NCBI GenBank assembly: GCA_023213395.1
Contig: CM041465.1
Span: 148,311,741-148,375,740 of the forward strand
Direction of reading: 5' to 3'
DNA: 64,000 nucleotides
DNA from: Cycas panzhihuaensis
Lineage: Eukaryota; Cycadophyta
Part shown: one piece after another, positions 1-11,002 of the stretch
Layout of the letters: each line of letters opens with the position of its first letter
Position numbering within the stretch: the stretch's first letter is position 1
Made by a program: the position numbers and the translations under genes
Notes under the pieces: model-generated
Told to the model about the DNA's origin: nothing
Databases searched by the model: none
What the model saw: the letters and a program-made list of their open reading frames with translations, nothing else

Positions 1-103
1 AAGGCACATAAAGTGTATTTCACTAAAAGACTAATGCTAACAATATATCCTAAGGTCACATAATTAATCTACATAAATGACCTTAATACCTTAATCTTTT
101 TCA
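1..103 (-). repeat. Copy A 3' LTR, terminal 103 bp
   Basis: This matches the ends of the LTRs at 13163-13265, 15603-15705 and 22891-22993. It ends in CA at 102-103 and is followed by the polypurine tract complement. The rest of the LTR lies left of the window. Confidence 0.85.
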
Positions 104-250
104 ATCCCCCCCTTAATGGTGAAAGGCCATTTTGAGAAAATCTATTCTATAAGGTCTTTATTTAAGCCTCATTATTACATTAAAATTATAAATGACACTT
201 TTGTGGAAAAACTCTTATAAGGAATAAAAACTCATAGACTTTCTAAGGTA

Positions 251-469
251 TGTTCGAAAATAGACCTGCAATAAGATATTGGCAAACATAACAGAATACC
301 TCCAGAGGATCGAACAGTATCCTTAAGATACCTCCATTATATTAACAAAATATCATTACCATAGATACAATATGATACACTATGTGTGTATTTATAATAC
401 ATGTCATGATGGTGAGAGTAAGATCCACTTGCATGTGGCACAAAACAAATGTGCATTAATATTTTAAAA
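251..469 (-). repeat. Element H 3' LTR
   Basis: 219 bp, collinear with 5943-6161. It starts with TGTT; the terminal CA has become AA. To its right on the plus strand comes the complement of a purine tract (aaagggaag on the minus strand), as expected of a 3' LTR in a minus-strand element. Confidence 0.85.
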
Positions 470-559
470 CTTCCCTTTAATGCACAATTAGGGCATTTGT
501 ATTTACAATGCCTTGATATTAGAAATGTTTTAAAAATGATGTCTTCAACCTAATCCTTG

Positions 560-1490
560 TCTTCAATCTTGTAGTGATGTCTTTGTTGTAGAATGATATC
601 TTCATCTTGATTTTTGTCTTCAATTATACAATGATACCTTTGGAAGATGATATCCTCAACTTGATTTCCATCTTCAATCTTGTAGTGATGATGTTGATGT
701 AGCAGCTCTAGTAAGTGCAAATCTTGATTCTTCATTGTGCTTGGTCTAGTCTACTTTTGATGTAGATCCTGTAAGTAACCATCTTCAAAAAGAACTTGCT
801 TATCATCATTATCCTATATAAGTTCTTGATCACCATGTACAACAATGATTTCTTCAACCTTTGGAACGAACTCTTGATCAACTTGCATACTTTTTGAACT
901 TGAATCAATACTCAAAGAAGGAACATTATTTAGACTTGATTTAATCCAAGACTCATCTTCTATAGGATCATCAAATTCATATTCAATTTCTCTTGAAATC
1001 ATGGTGTCATCTATATAAACCTTTATCGATTCATCACTTTCAATGTCTTCATCAGTAATTGTAATTTCATCAATACATTCAACCATTGTTTCTTTACATT
1101 CAGTAGAAGTTTCATTAGTACTCATATATTCTTCATCTTGACATGTTGTTTTATTAGTGTTGGTGATATTTTCTTTATTCATTTTATATGTACCATAACC
1201 ATAACTGACCTTAATTGCCTTTTCAATCATTTGTTGTATGTCTTTAGGAGTTTGTTCAAATACTTCCTTTAAAAAATCCCACACTTCTTTAGCAGTACTT
1301 ACATGTAGAATCTTAGGAATGACAAAATGGTATTCGAAAGAAAGATCAACCTCATTGAATGCAGCATGAATCATAATGAATGCCTTTATGTCTTCCTTCT
1401 CAAGCATTTCCTTTTCTTCTTCATCTTTAAGGATATCATATCCATCAGTAATAAGCTTCCACAAACCTCTAGCTATAAAAAAACATCTCA
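560..1490 (-). pseudogene. Element H gag, C-terminal part (UBN2-type)
   Basis: An open frame from 1490 to 814 begins in the core of a copia Gag (motif ARGLWKLITDGYD) and continues through an acidic, Ser/Thr-rich tail. The same frame runs on past a stop to about 560, almost to the 3' LTR. The final part contains three imperfect units of 54-57 bp (starting 560, 617 and 671) coding for repeats around the motif HHYKIED. Gag of this family forms virus-like particles that package element RNA. The N-terminal codons are at 4279-4442, separated by J. No CCHC knuckle or pol domain follows, and the frame ends at the polypurine tract, so gag is the last thing in the element. Confidence 0.75.
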
Positions 1491-1495
1491 TTTTA

Positions 1496-1869
1496 TGTTA
1501 CATAACTTATCCAACTAAGTTATGTAAACCATTATGAAACTTTGTGCATGTGCCATCTAGCGGGCTAATAGTATGCATAGGCGTTATCATCCAATAGAAT
1601 ATAAGGCCGCTTAGGCCACCAATAGGATTACATATATAAGACCCTATTTCGTTTATATAAGAGTCATAAATTATAAATGATGGTTATCTCAATAGAACAT
1701 TTTTATAAAGATTATGTTGCGATACTTTCTATCTTTTGGTGATCATTTAGCGCTCTGGTATTCTTGTGAAACTCTTGGTTAACTTGTTTGCTCTATTAGA
1801 TAAGAAGATGTTGTTGTGATTGTCAAATTCTCTACTATCTCAAGAGTATTGGCAAGAAGAAACATCCCA
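1496..1869 (+). repeat. Element J 5' LTR
   Basis: 374 bp from TGTTAC to ATCCCA, with a TATATAAG box at 1633-1640, a typical LTR promoter position. It is followed after two bases by a primer-binding site. Confidence 0.75.
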
Positions 1870-1871
1870 AG

Positions 1872-1883
1872 TGGTATCAGAGC
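1872..1883 (+). other. Primer-binding site of J (tRNA-iMet)
   Basis: TGGTATCAGAGC, complementary to the 3' end of plant initiator tRNA-Met, lies two bases after the LTR. It sets the plus-strand orientation of J. Confidence 0.9.
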
Positions 1884-3150
1884 TGCGTCGCGATCGTGGG
1901 AGGCTACCCAAAAGACTAGAATTATTTTTCCTTGTCAGATCGAGTACTCTCTCTACCCTAGTAGAGATCCAGGAAAGACTTTCGCTTAGTACTCTCTCCA
2001 CGGAGATTAAAGAACTGTATCGGGATAGTCCAAGAGTTTGAAGAAAGCGGAAATTCTTTTCCCAGGTAACTTTAGTACTTTATCCCTTGTCTTTCATCTG
2101 GTTTTAATTTCATTCCTATATTTTGATTCTGCCATTGAATTATATCTAAAGGATAGTTAACATCGTTGGGCAGCTACTTTTTTTCTTTCTCTCTTCCACC
2201 TCCTTTCCTGGGTAGACAACACCATTGGGTGGCTACCCACGTAATTAGGTAGAGACCTTGTACTGGGGGTCTTTAAATATCACAAGAATCTGTCATTCTG
2301 GCTAAGCGCATAGCGGCTCTCCTGCCCTTTGTGTGAAGGATTGGAGTATCACTCCTGAGCCAAGCCCTAGACAAAACCTGGCTATGGAAGTGTGCCTCTA
2401 CGTAGCTTTAGGTATATAGGAGGATCCCACATTCAAGTCCCAATCATTTTCCAACATAGGCAACTATCGACCGCTGAAGTCTTGTAGTGCAATGGTTAGC
2501 GGTTAGTGCCACGAAGCTACCTGCCCTGAACTTCTATAGTTTATTGGTAGGCCTATAAGACTAAGCACATATTATCTAGTAGTTGGTATGATACTTTGGT
2601 TAAGACTGTAAGCCACCTCACAATTTGAAAAAAAAAATGGAAGAAAAGAAAAGAAAAAAAAGAGACAAAAAGAAAACATAAAGGAAAAAGAAAAAGAGAA
2701 GCAAAAAAAAATAGAAAAGAAAAATAAAATAAAATAAAATAAAAAAATAACTCCACTTAATTCAATAAGAAACTTTACCCTTACAAGTATATACCTCATT
2801 TTGATCAGCACATCGTATTGGTCAATTTATACTATGTTGGTATATACTATAAATTTTCACAATTTTTAGTACTTAGGCACCGGTGGGCCCCACCCCCCCT
2901 ACACTTTACATGCCCCATTTAAACAAGCTTTTCACACTATTGAAAGAACTTGATATCTTATTTATGTAACTTTCTTTAACGTCAATAGGCTATAGACACC
3001 CCACAATCTCCCTATTCACCCCCATCTCTTTCCCTTAACAACTCCCTTTTTCTTATGTCCCATTCTTTCTTGATCTTTACCACTTCGTTCATTCCCCTTC
3101 TTTTTACTTATTCCTGCCTCTTTACGCCCTTTCTCCATGGCTCCTTAAAG
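1884..3150 (+). other. Leader of element J, non-coding
   Basis: About 1.3 kb between primer site and gag with no supported gene. It contains a strongly purine-rich stretch (2627-2748, see separate entry) and a C-rich patch near 2885-2905. A short tRNA-like box near 2485 is not enough to call a tRNA or SINE. Confidence 0.6.
2627..2748 (+). repeat. Asymmetric A/G tract
   Basis: About 120 bases almost entirely of A and G on the plus strand (runs of AAAAGAAAAG type, ending in AAAAT repeats). Low-complexity; the Phe/Leu-rich reading frames on the other strand come from this composition only. Confidence 0.85.
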
Positions 3151-3169
3151 CAACAATAATAAAATATTG

Positions 3170-4040
3170 ACACTCGAGACCGAAGTCAACAGAATTTATG
3201 ATAAAATAGAAGATCTCGGCCATATACGCGAGGAGGTTAAAAATGAAGTAGCTACCATGCGTGCAGAATTTAACTCAAAATTGTAAAACCTAGCATCTCA
3301 TGATGATGTCCAAGATGTAATTAAGAGGTTGAATAACTTCTCTCCTCCACCACTAGTTGGCCCCACATAGCAACAAATCGTGCCTCCGCCTCCATGTCAA
3401 CAGCAACCATTCCATCATAAGATCAATATACCTATATTTGATCTAGATCTCAATAGGGATAGTGCACGAAGTTGGATTAGCAAACTAGAGTCCTACTTTA
3501 CACTCAACCCAATGTTAGTAAATGAGCAACTTATATTTGCTTCCATTCACTTAGATGGGAAGGCACATCATTGGTTCCGATGGTGGAAATGGGAGTACCC
3601 CTCCAGCCAGTCTTGGGTGAACTTCTCTACCTATTTTTTCAAGCAGTATGAAGACACTTAGAGTCAATCTTTTTTTACACAGCTAACACGTTTGAAGTAA
3701 GTATCCTCTGTCGAAGTTTACATTAACAAGTTCCAATCTTTATGTAATTGGGTTGATCAGTAACTTGATAAACAGATAGAGATAGATATGTACATGTCTG
3801 GACTTAAAGAACGTATCCAAATGCGCTTGAAGATAGTATCCCTATCCACTCTAAAGGATGAAATTAATATGGCTAAAGCAGTAGAAGTAGAATTTACTAT
3901 AGAAAGACCTCCTCTATTCAGACGAGACTCCACATGGTTTTCACGATCCCGATAAGCTGATACGGCCTGATCCCAGAGACCACGATTACGCCCATGACCA
4001 GAGGAAACCTCAGCTACATCTCTCAAGCAGCGCACTAAGA
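3170..4040 (+). pseudogene. Element J Ty3-gypsy gag remnant
   Basis: A frame with a few stops encodes a retrotransposon Gag core of the gypsy type. A Gln/Pro-rich spacer is followed by FDLDLNRDSARSWISKLESYF (3437-3499) and a hydrophobic DGKAHHWFRWWKWE segment. The next segment, around SWVNFSTYFFKQYED, corresponds to the family's pattern of a Trp-rich helix followed by W..F...F. After in-frame stops the same frame continues to about 4040 (MAKAVEVEFTIERP). The region upstream (3170-3290) looks like a coiled-coil start. Capsid protein in intact relatives; here there is no protease or pol behind it. Confidence 0.7.
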
Positions 4041-4278
4041 AATCATCTTCAAAGTCCATCCACATCACTCCTGCAGAGGCACAACGTCATCGAGAAGCTG
4101 GTCTATGTATGTAATATTCTGAAAAATGGACCACTAGTCATAATAGAATATGCAAAGTTAGGAAGATGGTCTTCACAATTGACCCGGACTTACCCTTAAA
4201 TGATGACCCTAAACTTGAGCATGAATATGATGATGAACCCTAAGACCACCCTACTGATGAGTTAAACATCCCATTTTA

Positions 4279-4442
4279 ATCGTCCAAAAGAAGTGGTCTT
4301 CTCTATTACACTTAGGTATTAGAAGAAATAAATCCTTTAAGTAATATTCATTTGTTTTGGGAATATACATAACCACATCATTTTCCTCCATGATTGTAAA
4401 TGTACCTCTAAACAATGTCCCTTTTTCAATCAATAAATTCAC
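4279..4442 (-). pseudogene. Element H gag, N-terminal part
   Basis: The minus-strand frame from 4442 ends with HFFWTIKM at the J junction. Across J the frame resumes with the Arg-Cys-Phe-Phe codons of the 1490-814 segment, once one copy of the tttta duplication is discounted. This is the beginning of the UBN2-type Gag; the W.IKM motif is the family's conserved N-terminal signature. Confidence 0.7.
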
Positions 4443-5931
4443 CCATCAATCTCAATAAACTTTCTTATGTCTCATGTCCCTCATATCACGGACTTCATCG
4501 TCACATCATCACCTTGTTTATTTCTCATAAATAGTCACATAGAATCTAAAACACTCACTTCACCAAATCAATGCCTCATAAATCTCACAATGATCATACA
4601 TGCCACATGTAGCCAATAAATCGCCAAAACACACCACACTTCACTCAATTATCCAAAATGTGACTCATGCCATAAATATCACTCAATAAAAATTACTTAG
4701 GTATCTTCAACAAACTCATACTTCTTTGTCCAATTAAAAGAACACATCATCAAACAAGCCTAATCTCAACCTTAAACATGCCCAACAAATGCCCAATATT
4801 GTCATGTAACCTCATATGCAACAAGCACCTCATTGCCTCAAATCACCATTTTTCTTATCCTCAACTTTGCCTTATCATTCCCATAAATATTTTTCATATT
4901 AATCATATTCCAAGGGACACTAAGTTGCCATATGCCATCCAACTCATTCATGCAAACACATGCAATATCACTTCATCACTATATTATGTCACTGTCATAC
5001 TAGCTCTCTCATATGAACACATGTAAGAAGGCACTTAAATTGCCATTAAACAATCACCATCATACATCTCAAATCACTAATAGAGTGCTAAATACATTCA
5101 CATGAATATGACTTAATGTCATCTCACATTGTAAAAGTACTCTCCCATGTACAACACATGTAAGAGAGCCTCAAACAGTCACCTCATATTGCACATCACC
5201 CAACTTATGTAAATCACATGCAAGATAGCACTATGCCAATTCCAAATATCACTAACTTGTCGCCAATTAGGAGTGTAAAACACTTATATCACCTCATTAC
5301 CATTGCCTCATTTATGTCACCATATTAATATGAAACACTTAAATTTCCAGAAAACTTATTTCTAAAAAATATAGCTCAAAAATATATAAAATATGCATGG
5401 AAATTATGGCCTCTAAAATATGATTCCAACGGTTTAGATAAAATTGAATTCTGATATCTAGATCAAAAGTTATACCCCTTTTAAGAATTTCACAATTAGG
5501 GTTTCTAAGGACTATAATAGTATGTTCTAATAAACTATTAATAATATTTTATTTTGAACTCTGATGTACCTAAAACTACTTCCATTAGAAAATAAATTCA
5601 AAAATTCATAGAATAAAAAAAAAAAATTAGGTCATTTGGATACCTGTAGCTAAAGTTATGGCTCTTTAAAGTTGAGGTTACAGATCTATCCCAAAAATAC
5701 GGTGACGAAAAAAATAGGCTAAAATTAATTCTGCTATAATTTTCACACTTTCACCCTAAAATATATAGTGTGACTACTCAAAATTTATAGAACAAGCCAT
5801 TTTGTCTTAATTTTTGTATTACTTTTCAGAAATTTTAACGTTTATTCTCTCGAATATGCTCTCTACACTTGATGGTACCTCCTAAATCATTGCTCTAATA
5901 CCAAACAAAAATACCTCTCTCAACTTGGGCA
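4443..5931 (-). other. Leader of element H, non-coding
   Basis: About 1.5 kb between primer site and gag, without a supported gene. The part at 4500-5340 is rich in recurring words such as cacatgtaag and catcac, so it may be an old degenerate tandem array. 5380-5880 is A/T-rich, of the type seen in copia leaders elsewhere in this window. A second, imperfect primer-site-like word lies at about 5891-5903. Confidence 0.55.
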
Positions 5932-6161
5932 CTCTGATACCATGTTGGAAAATAGACTTATAATAAGATATTAGCAAATAGAATAGAACACCTCCATAAA
6001 ATCGAACAGTACCCTTGAGATACCTTCATTATATTAACAAAACATCATTACCACAGATACAATATGATACACTATGTGTGTATTTATAATACATATCATG
6101 ATGGTGAGAGTGGAATCCACTTGCATGTGGGACAAAACAAATGTGCATTAATATTTTAACA
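5932..6161 (-). repeat. Element H 5' LTR (5943-6161) with primer site (5932-5942)
   Basis: LTR of 219 bp, TGTTGG to TTAACA on the plus strand. On the minus strand it carries a TATAAATA box near 6085. The left-adjacent ctctgatacca is the complement of the tRNA-iMet primer site, which shows that this is the 5' LTR of a minus-strand element. Confidence 0.85.
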
Positions 6162-6499
6162 AGGCCTATAGTCCCTTTTATAAATCAAAATTGCTAAGGT
6201 GGCTCTTTGATGTAGCCTGATAGCCAACCAACTTAAATCTGTAACTTAATCTGTTAAGTCTTCATATATCGTTTGGTCATCCCCCATGCCCTCTCAGTTT
6301 TTTACAAGTTCTGATTTTCTAAAACTAGTACAACCCTTATCTTTCTGTGCCTACATGGAGTTTTTACAAATACGATAGAGCAGAGACTTACTCTTATTCT
6401 TCCATGCCCACAAGGGATTTTCATAAATAGAATATAGTATGCTAATCTTATTGTCATCTTCTTTAATCAGCCGAAGATGGAGGGCCTAAGGCTGAGCTA

Positions 6500-9400
6500 C
6501 CTTTGGAACTATTTAAACTTCACCTTCTGTAGTGGTTTAGTAAAGATATCGGCCACTTGATCTACTGTGGGATAGTATTCCAGTTGAATTGTATCATCAT
6601 GAACAAGTTCTCTAATCCTATAGACTTTCATACTTATGTGTTTAGTATGATCATGAAATACAAGATTTTTTACCATGTGGATTATTGATTGATTATCAAC
6701 ATAAAGGCTGATAGGACTTGTTTGGGTGATATTCAATGTTTCTAATAATTTTCTAAGCCATATCACCTCCTTGTTAGTCTCAAAAATAGCAATGTATTCA
6801 ACTTCAGTAGTTTAATTAACAACTATCTTCTGTTATATGGATCTCCATGATATTAATGTTGTTCCGAGAAGCATTACATACCTAAATGTAGATCTTCCTA
6901 TATCTTTATCTTTATCAAAGTCTGAGTCTATGTATGTAGAAAGCTTAAATTCATTATTAGGTTTATATAACAAACCAAATTTTCTATTTGTCTTTGGGTA
7001 TTTTAATAATCAAACTACAACCTACCAGTGATTTATGAATTATATAAGTATGCTAATAGAGTGTGTAATATTTGGCCTTGTATTAGTACATTGTAGAGTG
7101 TTGTGACTGTCTCCCTAGTGTCACCATCAGCTAAGAGTTTGGTATTAGGATCCATAGGTAAAACCATTGGTCAAGCATCTTCTAACTGAAACTTAGTTAG
7201 AAGATCATTGATGTATTTTTCTTGTGAGAGAAATTTTTTTTCATTCTTTTGTGTTATTTTAATTCATAGATAATATTTTATCAAATCGAGGTAAAATCAT
7301 TCGAATGTTTTGCCAAGGTCATTTTTCAGTTGGATTATTGCATATTCATTGTTACCCGTTACTAGCGTGTCATCCACAAAGATTATGAGATAAGTGACTT
7401 TATCCTTTTGGTGCTTGATGAATAATGTTGCAACAATATGTTGGTAGTCATAAACCTTGTATCCAAATTACCTCTTTCTTTCAGACAACTTGGTAAACCA
7501 AGCATGAGGGGCTTGTTTAAGGTTGTACAAGGACTTTTTGAGCCTGTAAATCTTATGCTCTTGACCTTTGATCTCATATCCTTCTAATTGGGTCATATAA
7601 ATTTCTTCTTCGAGATCCCTATTAAGAAACGCAGTCTTAATATTGAGTTCATAATTTTTTCAACCCCATTGAGTAGCCAAGGCCACAAGAGTTTTAATTG
7701 TAGGCTGCTTAGTTATAGGTGTAAAGACTTCAATGTAGTCGATGCTTTCTCTTTGTGTGAATCCTTTAGCTACCAACCCCGCCTTATATTTTTCAAGGGT
7801 GTCATATGATCTATATTTTTTTTAAACACCCATTCATTTTGAACTACCTTTCTACTAAGTGGTAGATCAACAAACTTCCATGTACCATTTTTTATGAGAG
7901 ATTCATATTCTTCATTCATTGCATTTCTCTAGACTATATATTTTATAGATTCCCAATAGGAGAAGGGCTCTTTATTAAGAGTAAGGTATAGTTCTACCAG
8001 TTCAAGCTCAGTATATAATTATTCTTATATCCTTGCTCTATGGGCACTTTAAGTGCCAGTTTTGCCCACCTCATCTAGTCATATGTCCTTATTAAGCTGG
8101 TAGGCTTCTCGAGATCCTCAAGTTGGGAATGAGGTCCTCGCTTCCTCAACTTCTTGGTTCTCATCTTATTCATTAAAAATGATCATTTTGTGAGGAGCAT
8201 GTTGATGTACCTAAGGAAGATGGTCCTTCTACCACTATTTTGGCTTTGTCGACTAAAGGTGGAGAGGATTATTATTCTATAATAGATTTACCTTTATCAA
8301 CTCTATTAACTTTAAAGGATAGTACTGGATATGCACTTTAGAGTCACAACTTGTATCCTCTAAGGCTCTATGATCAGCTTCCAATATTTGAAATAATTTA
8401 TGTCTATCCCTCCCCCCCAAATTTTGGAATCTGAACATCATACTTGATAACATTATTATAGTAACATGAGGGTATTTTAAAGTCTAGTCTAAGTAATTGA
8501 TCCTCTATCTCTGTAAAAATAACATCTCTGGTAACGATGATTTTTTGTTGTAGAGGTATAAAGACCTTATACATTTTTTTATCCATAGGGTATCCAACAA
8601 AGATGCCTTTAAGTGCCATTGGTTAGAGTTTATTTCGATCTGCATCCAGAATGTGGGCATAACATGTAGAGCCAAAAATTTTAAAGTAGTGAACAATGAG
8701 GGCTTTTCTTGACCACTTTTCATTAGGTGATTGTCCTTCCTTTAATGAGCTAATAGCATTGATACAATAAATAGTTATCTAGATGGCTTCGGCCCATAGT
8801 TAGGTAGGTACATTTTTGTATACCAACATAGCCTGAGCCATGTTTATGATTGTCATGTTCATGTACTTGGCAACTCCATTTTATTGTAGGGTACCCCCTA
8901 CTATTGTTTGATGTTTGATGCCATTGTCTCGAAGGTAGCTTTCAAACATATATGAGGTATATTTTCCACCACTATTAGTTTGAAGACATTTGAGTTGATA
9001 ACCTGACTCTTTTTTAGTGTGGGCTTTGAATTCTTTGAATACACGAAAGGATTCGTCTTTCTTGTGTAGAAAAGCTACCCATACTTTCCTAGTGAAATCA
9101 TTAATGAAAGAAATGTAATATAACTTGCCTTTCAGTGAAGGAATGGGTATTGGTCCACATAAATCAGAGTGTACCAATTGTAATGGATGGCTAAATTTCC
9201 ACTAACTTTTGGGAAAGAGTTGTTGATGAGATTTAGCAATGATACAAGATTCACATTTGAAGGGCTTAGAGAAGAACTTTAGAAGATTTGGAAGAGTGCT
9301 ACAAAGATCTTTAAGTCTATCAATATGAACATGGCCTATGCAAGCATGCCAAAGAGATTCTAGTGATAATGTTGAGTGGGTCAAGATGGAGTTAAATGTG

Positions 9401-9640
9401 AATTCTTTATCAACATAAGGGTTTTGGGGACAATAGGCTTCAAAAGATGGAGAGCTATTCAGTAGAAAGAGTTTTTCAAAGAGATGTCTAGTTAAGACCA
9501 CTCGATTAGTTGGAGGGTGAATGACCTGAAGAGTCTGGTCATTTGTGGTTATACTCAGATTAAATCCATAAGAGACAAGTATAGATAAGGAGAATAGGTT
9601 TTGTTTGAGATTGGATATGTATAAGACATCAAGCAATGTA
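6500..9640 (-). pseudogene. Copy A pol: GAG-pre-integrase, integrase, RT, RNase H
   Basis: Reading from 9640 leftward: a GAG-pre-integrase domain with HACIGHVHIDRL and a C..C pair (CESC); the integrase core opening with VHSDLCGP; RT; and RNase H at 6509-6830 with LYVDNQSIIHM and the ADIFTKPL end motif typical of copia. The frame from 9636 to about 8404 is continuous apart from stops, so decay is mainly by substitution. The second integrase Asp lies in TNSGG, where copy B has TDNGG, so a catalytic residue is lost. The RT active site, near 7370-7385, reads FVDD. Intact relatives copy RNA into DNA and integrate it; this copy is dead. Confidence 0.85.
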
Positions 9641-11002
9641 AAACCTCTTAAGCCTCAGAGTTTCATGTGAATGTTATCAATTCCTTTAATAGGTTATTGT
9701 AATTTATCAGCCATGTGAACAACTCCATAAATATTTGAGTCAAATGTTTGATATAGACTATGATTATACGTTATATATTGAGTTACTCCTATGTCCATGA
9801 TCCACTATTCGTTTCTTGAAGCCACACTATTTACAATTCCAATAGGGCTTTGCATTGGTAAAAGAATTCATAAGTGATATATCCACATTAAGCTTCAAAA
9901 TATCTCTTTGGTTGGTCAATGGTATTTGATGCTAAAAATCCTCCAATTCTTTGAAAGTATACTTGTACAAAACCTACACCACTAAAGGATTCTTCACAAG
10001 TTTCTTTAACATGATGAGCTCTATATTTTAGTTAGAACTTGGCCAACTTATAAGTGGCAGTTCTGCAGTCTTTTGAAAAGTGTCCTTTATAGTTACACGA
10101 TCATACATAATAGTTTGATTACCAGTCCCTAAAGAGGCATTGGTTTGACCTGACTGTCTTGCTCTTTCTTGAGATGGCCCTTAGCATTGAGACTGTTGAG
10201 GCTGTGATTGAGGGTTTGGTTGACCTTGTGGATGATTTCCCATGTTTTTTCCTCTTCCTCTTGCTTGGTTATTTCCTCTGTCATGACAAGGACCTTGATT
10301 TTTTGTGTAGTAAGCTTCTTCTTCCACCTTAAAGGCTGCATCTGGAAGAGATTCAGAGGCTACAAAGTTGGTAGCAATGGTCTTGTCAAATTCTATGAAC
10401 TTCTCAGCAAGTGCTTTAAAGTTGAGTGTCTTCAATGTTCCACTAGATTGAAGACTCCTAAGCAAGTTTTTATAATCAGAGATATGTAGACATGATTGGA
10501 TCAAGAATACCCAAGTGATATATTGGGTATTAAAATATTTATCAATTGCCTATTTTATTAGTCGAAGGATATTTATTGTCTCATGAGCTCGTCCCTTCTA
10601 TATTTTTAATTTGTTCATTTTCAAAACAAGATGAACAAATTCTACATCTAACTTGGTATCAAAGTTCTTCTTAAGAACTTTAAGGACCTTCCAAGTTGTA
10701 TCATGTTGCCCTTCATTAATCAAGTTGTGCAAGGAGTGATCAGTAACTAATAGAATTCTTGCATGAATCTTTTCATCATCTATCTCCCATTATAGTTTAA
10801 TTATGTCATTTGTAGAAGCTATTAAGCTAGATCCACTGTAAGCAAGTGTTCTAGCTATTGTATGTATGATGGATGTAGGCTATAGGTGAGCTCTCTAAAG
10901 GCCTTCATACTTTGCAGTATTTTCAACTCCAGTGTACCACAAATCCTAATTTTCTTTACCATTCAATATGCAGTTAACATTCTGCTTGAATTGAGATAAC
11001 AT
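9641..11002 (-). pseudogene. Copy A gag and protease
   Basis: The Gag start codon is at 11002 (MLSQFKQNVN). It is followed by the UBN2-type core (KNFDTKLDVEFVHLVLKMNKL), a Gly/Gln/Arg-rich linker (around 10181-10270), and a decayed CCHC knuckle near 10060-10110 (NYKGHFSKDC). The retroviral-type protease follows; its active-site region at 9781-9810 reads WIMDIG, where the family has D-T/S-G. Several stops break the frame. The strong reading frames on the plus strand here are shadows. Confidence 0.8.

Larger units (their letters stand above)
1496..4273 (+). mobile_element. Element J: Ty3-gypsy fragment with 5' LTR, primer site and gag only
   Basis: A plus-strand insertion in the gag of H. The 5' LTR is 1496-1869, the primer site 1872-1883, and a leader and decayed gag follow. 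The right end (4264-4273) is only the last ten bases of the LTR (aaacatccca). Both ends are flanked by the pentamer tttta (1491-1495 and 4274-4278), and deleting J with one pentamer restores the H gag reading frame across the junction. The whole of pol and nearly all of the 3' LTR are therefore missing, either by a deletion after insertion or because an aberrant cDNA was integrated. Confidence 0.85.
251..6161 (-). mobile_element. Element H: gag-only copia-like LTR element, interrupted by J
   Basis: Two 219-bp LTRs (251-469 and 5943-6161) flank an interior whose only recognisable coding content is a UBN2-type gag. The complement of a Met-tRNA primer site (5932-5942) abuts the right LTR, so the element reads on the minus strand. 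Removing J (1496-4273) leaves about 3.1 kb: leader, gag, polypurine tract, and no protease, integrase or RT. This matches the TR-GAG class of non-autonomous LTR elements, which depend on enzymes of other elements. It sits inside copy A; flanking pentamers are aggta (246-250) and aggcc (6162-6166), a decayed target duplication at best. The same flank in copy B is continuous, which supports insertion here. Confidence 0.85.

Noticed and set aside
2450-2530. tRNA-like sequence (a tRNA A-box-like word near 2485, a B-box-like word near 2430)
   Set aside because: The boxes are in the wrong order and no acceptor or anticodon stem can be drawn; not enough for a tRNA gene or SINE.
2553-2811. Phe/Leu-rich minus-strand frames suggesting membrane proteins
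   Set aside because: They result from the A/G-rich tract at 2627-2748.
10208-10489. Plus-strand reading frame over the copia A gag linker (and its twin at 19939-20157)
   Set aside because: Antisense shadow of the Gly/Gln/Arg-rich gag linker; present in both copies only because the sense frame is shared.
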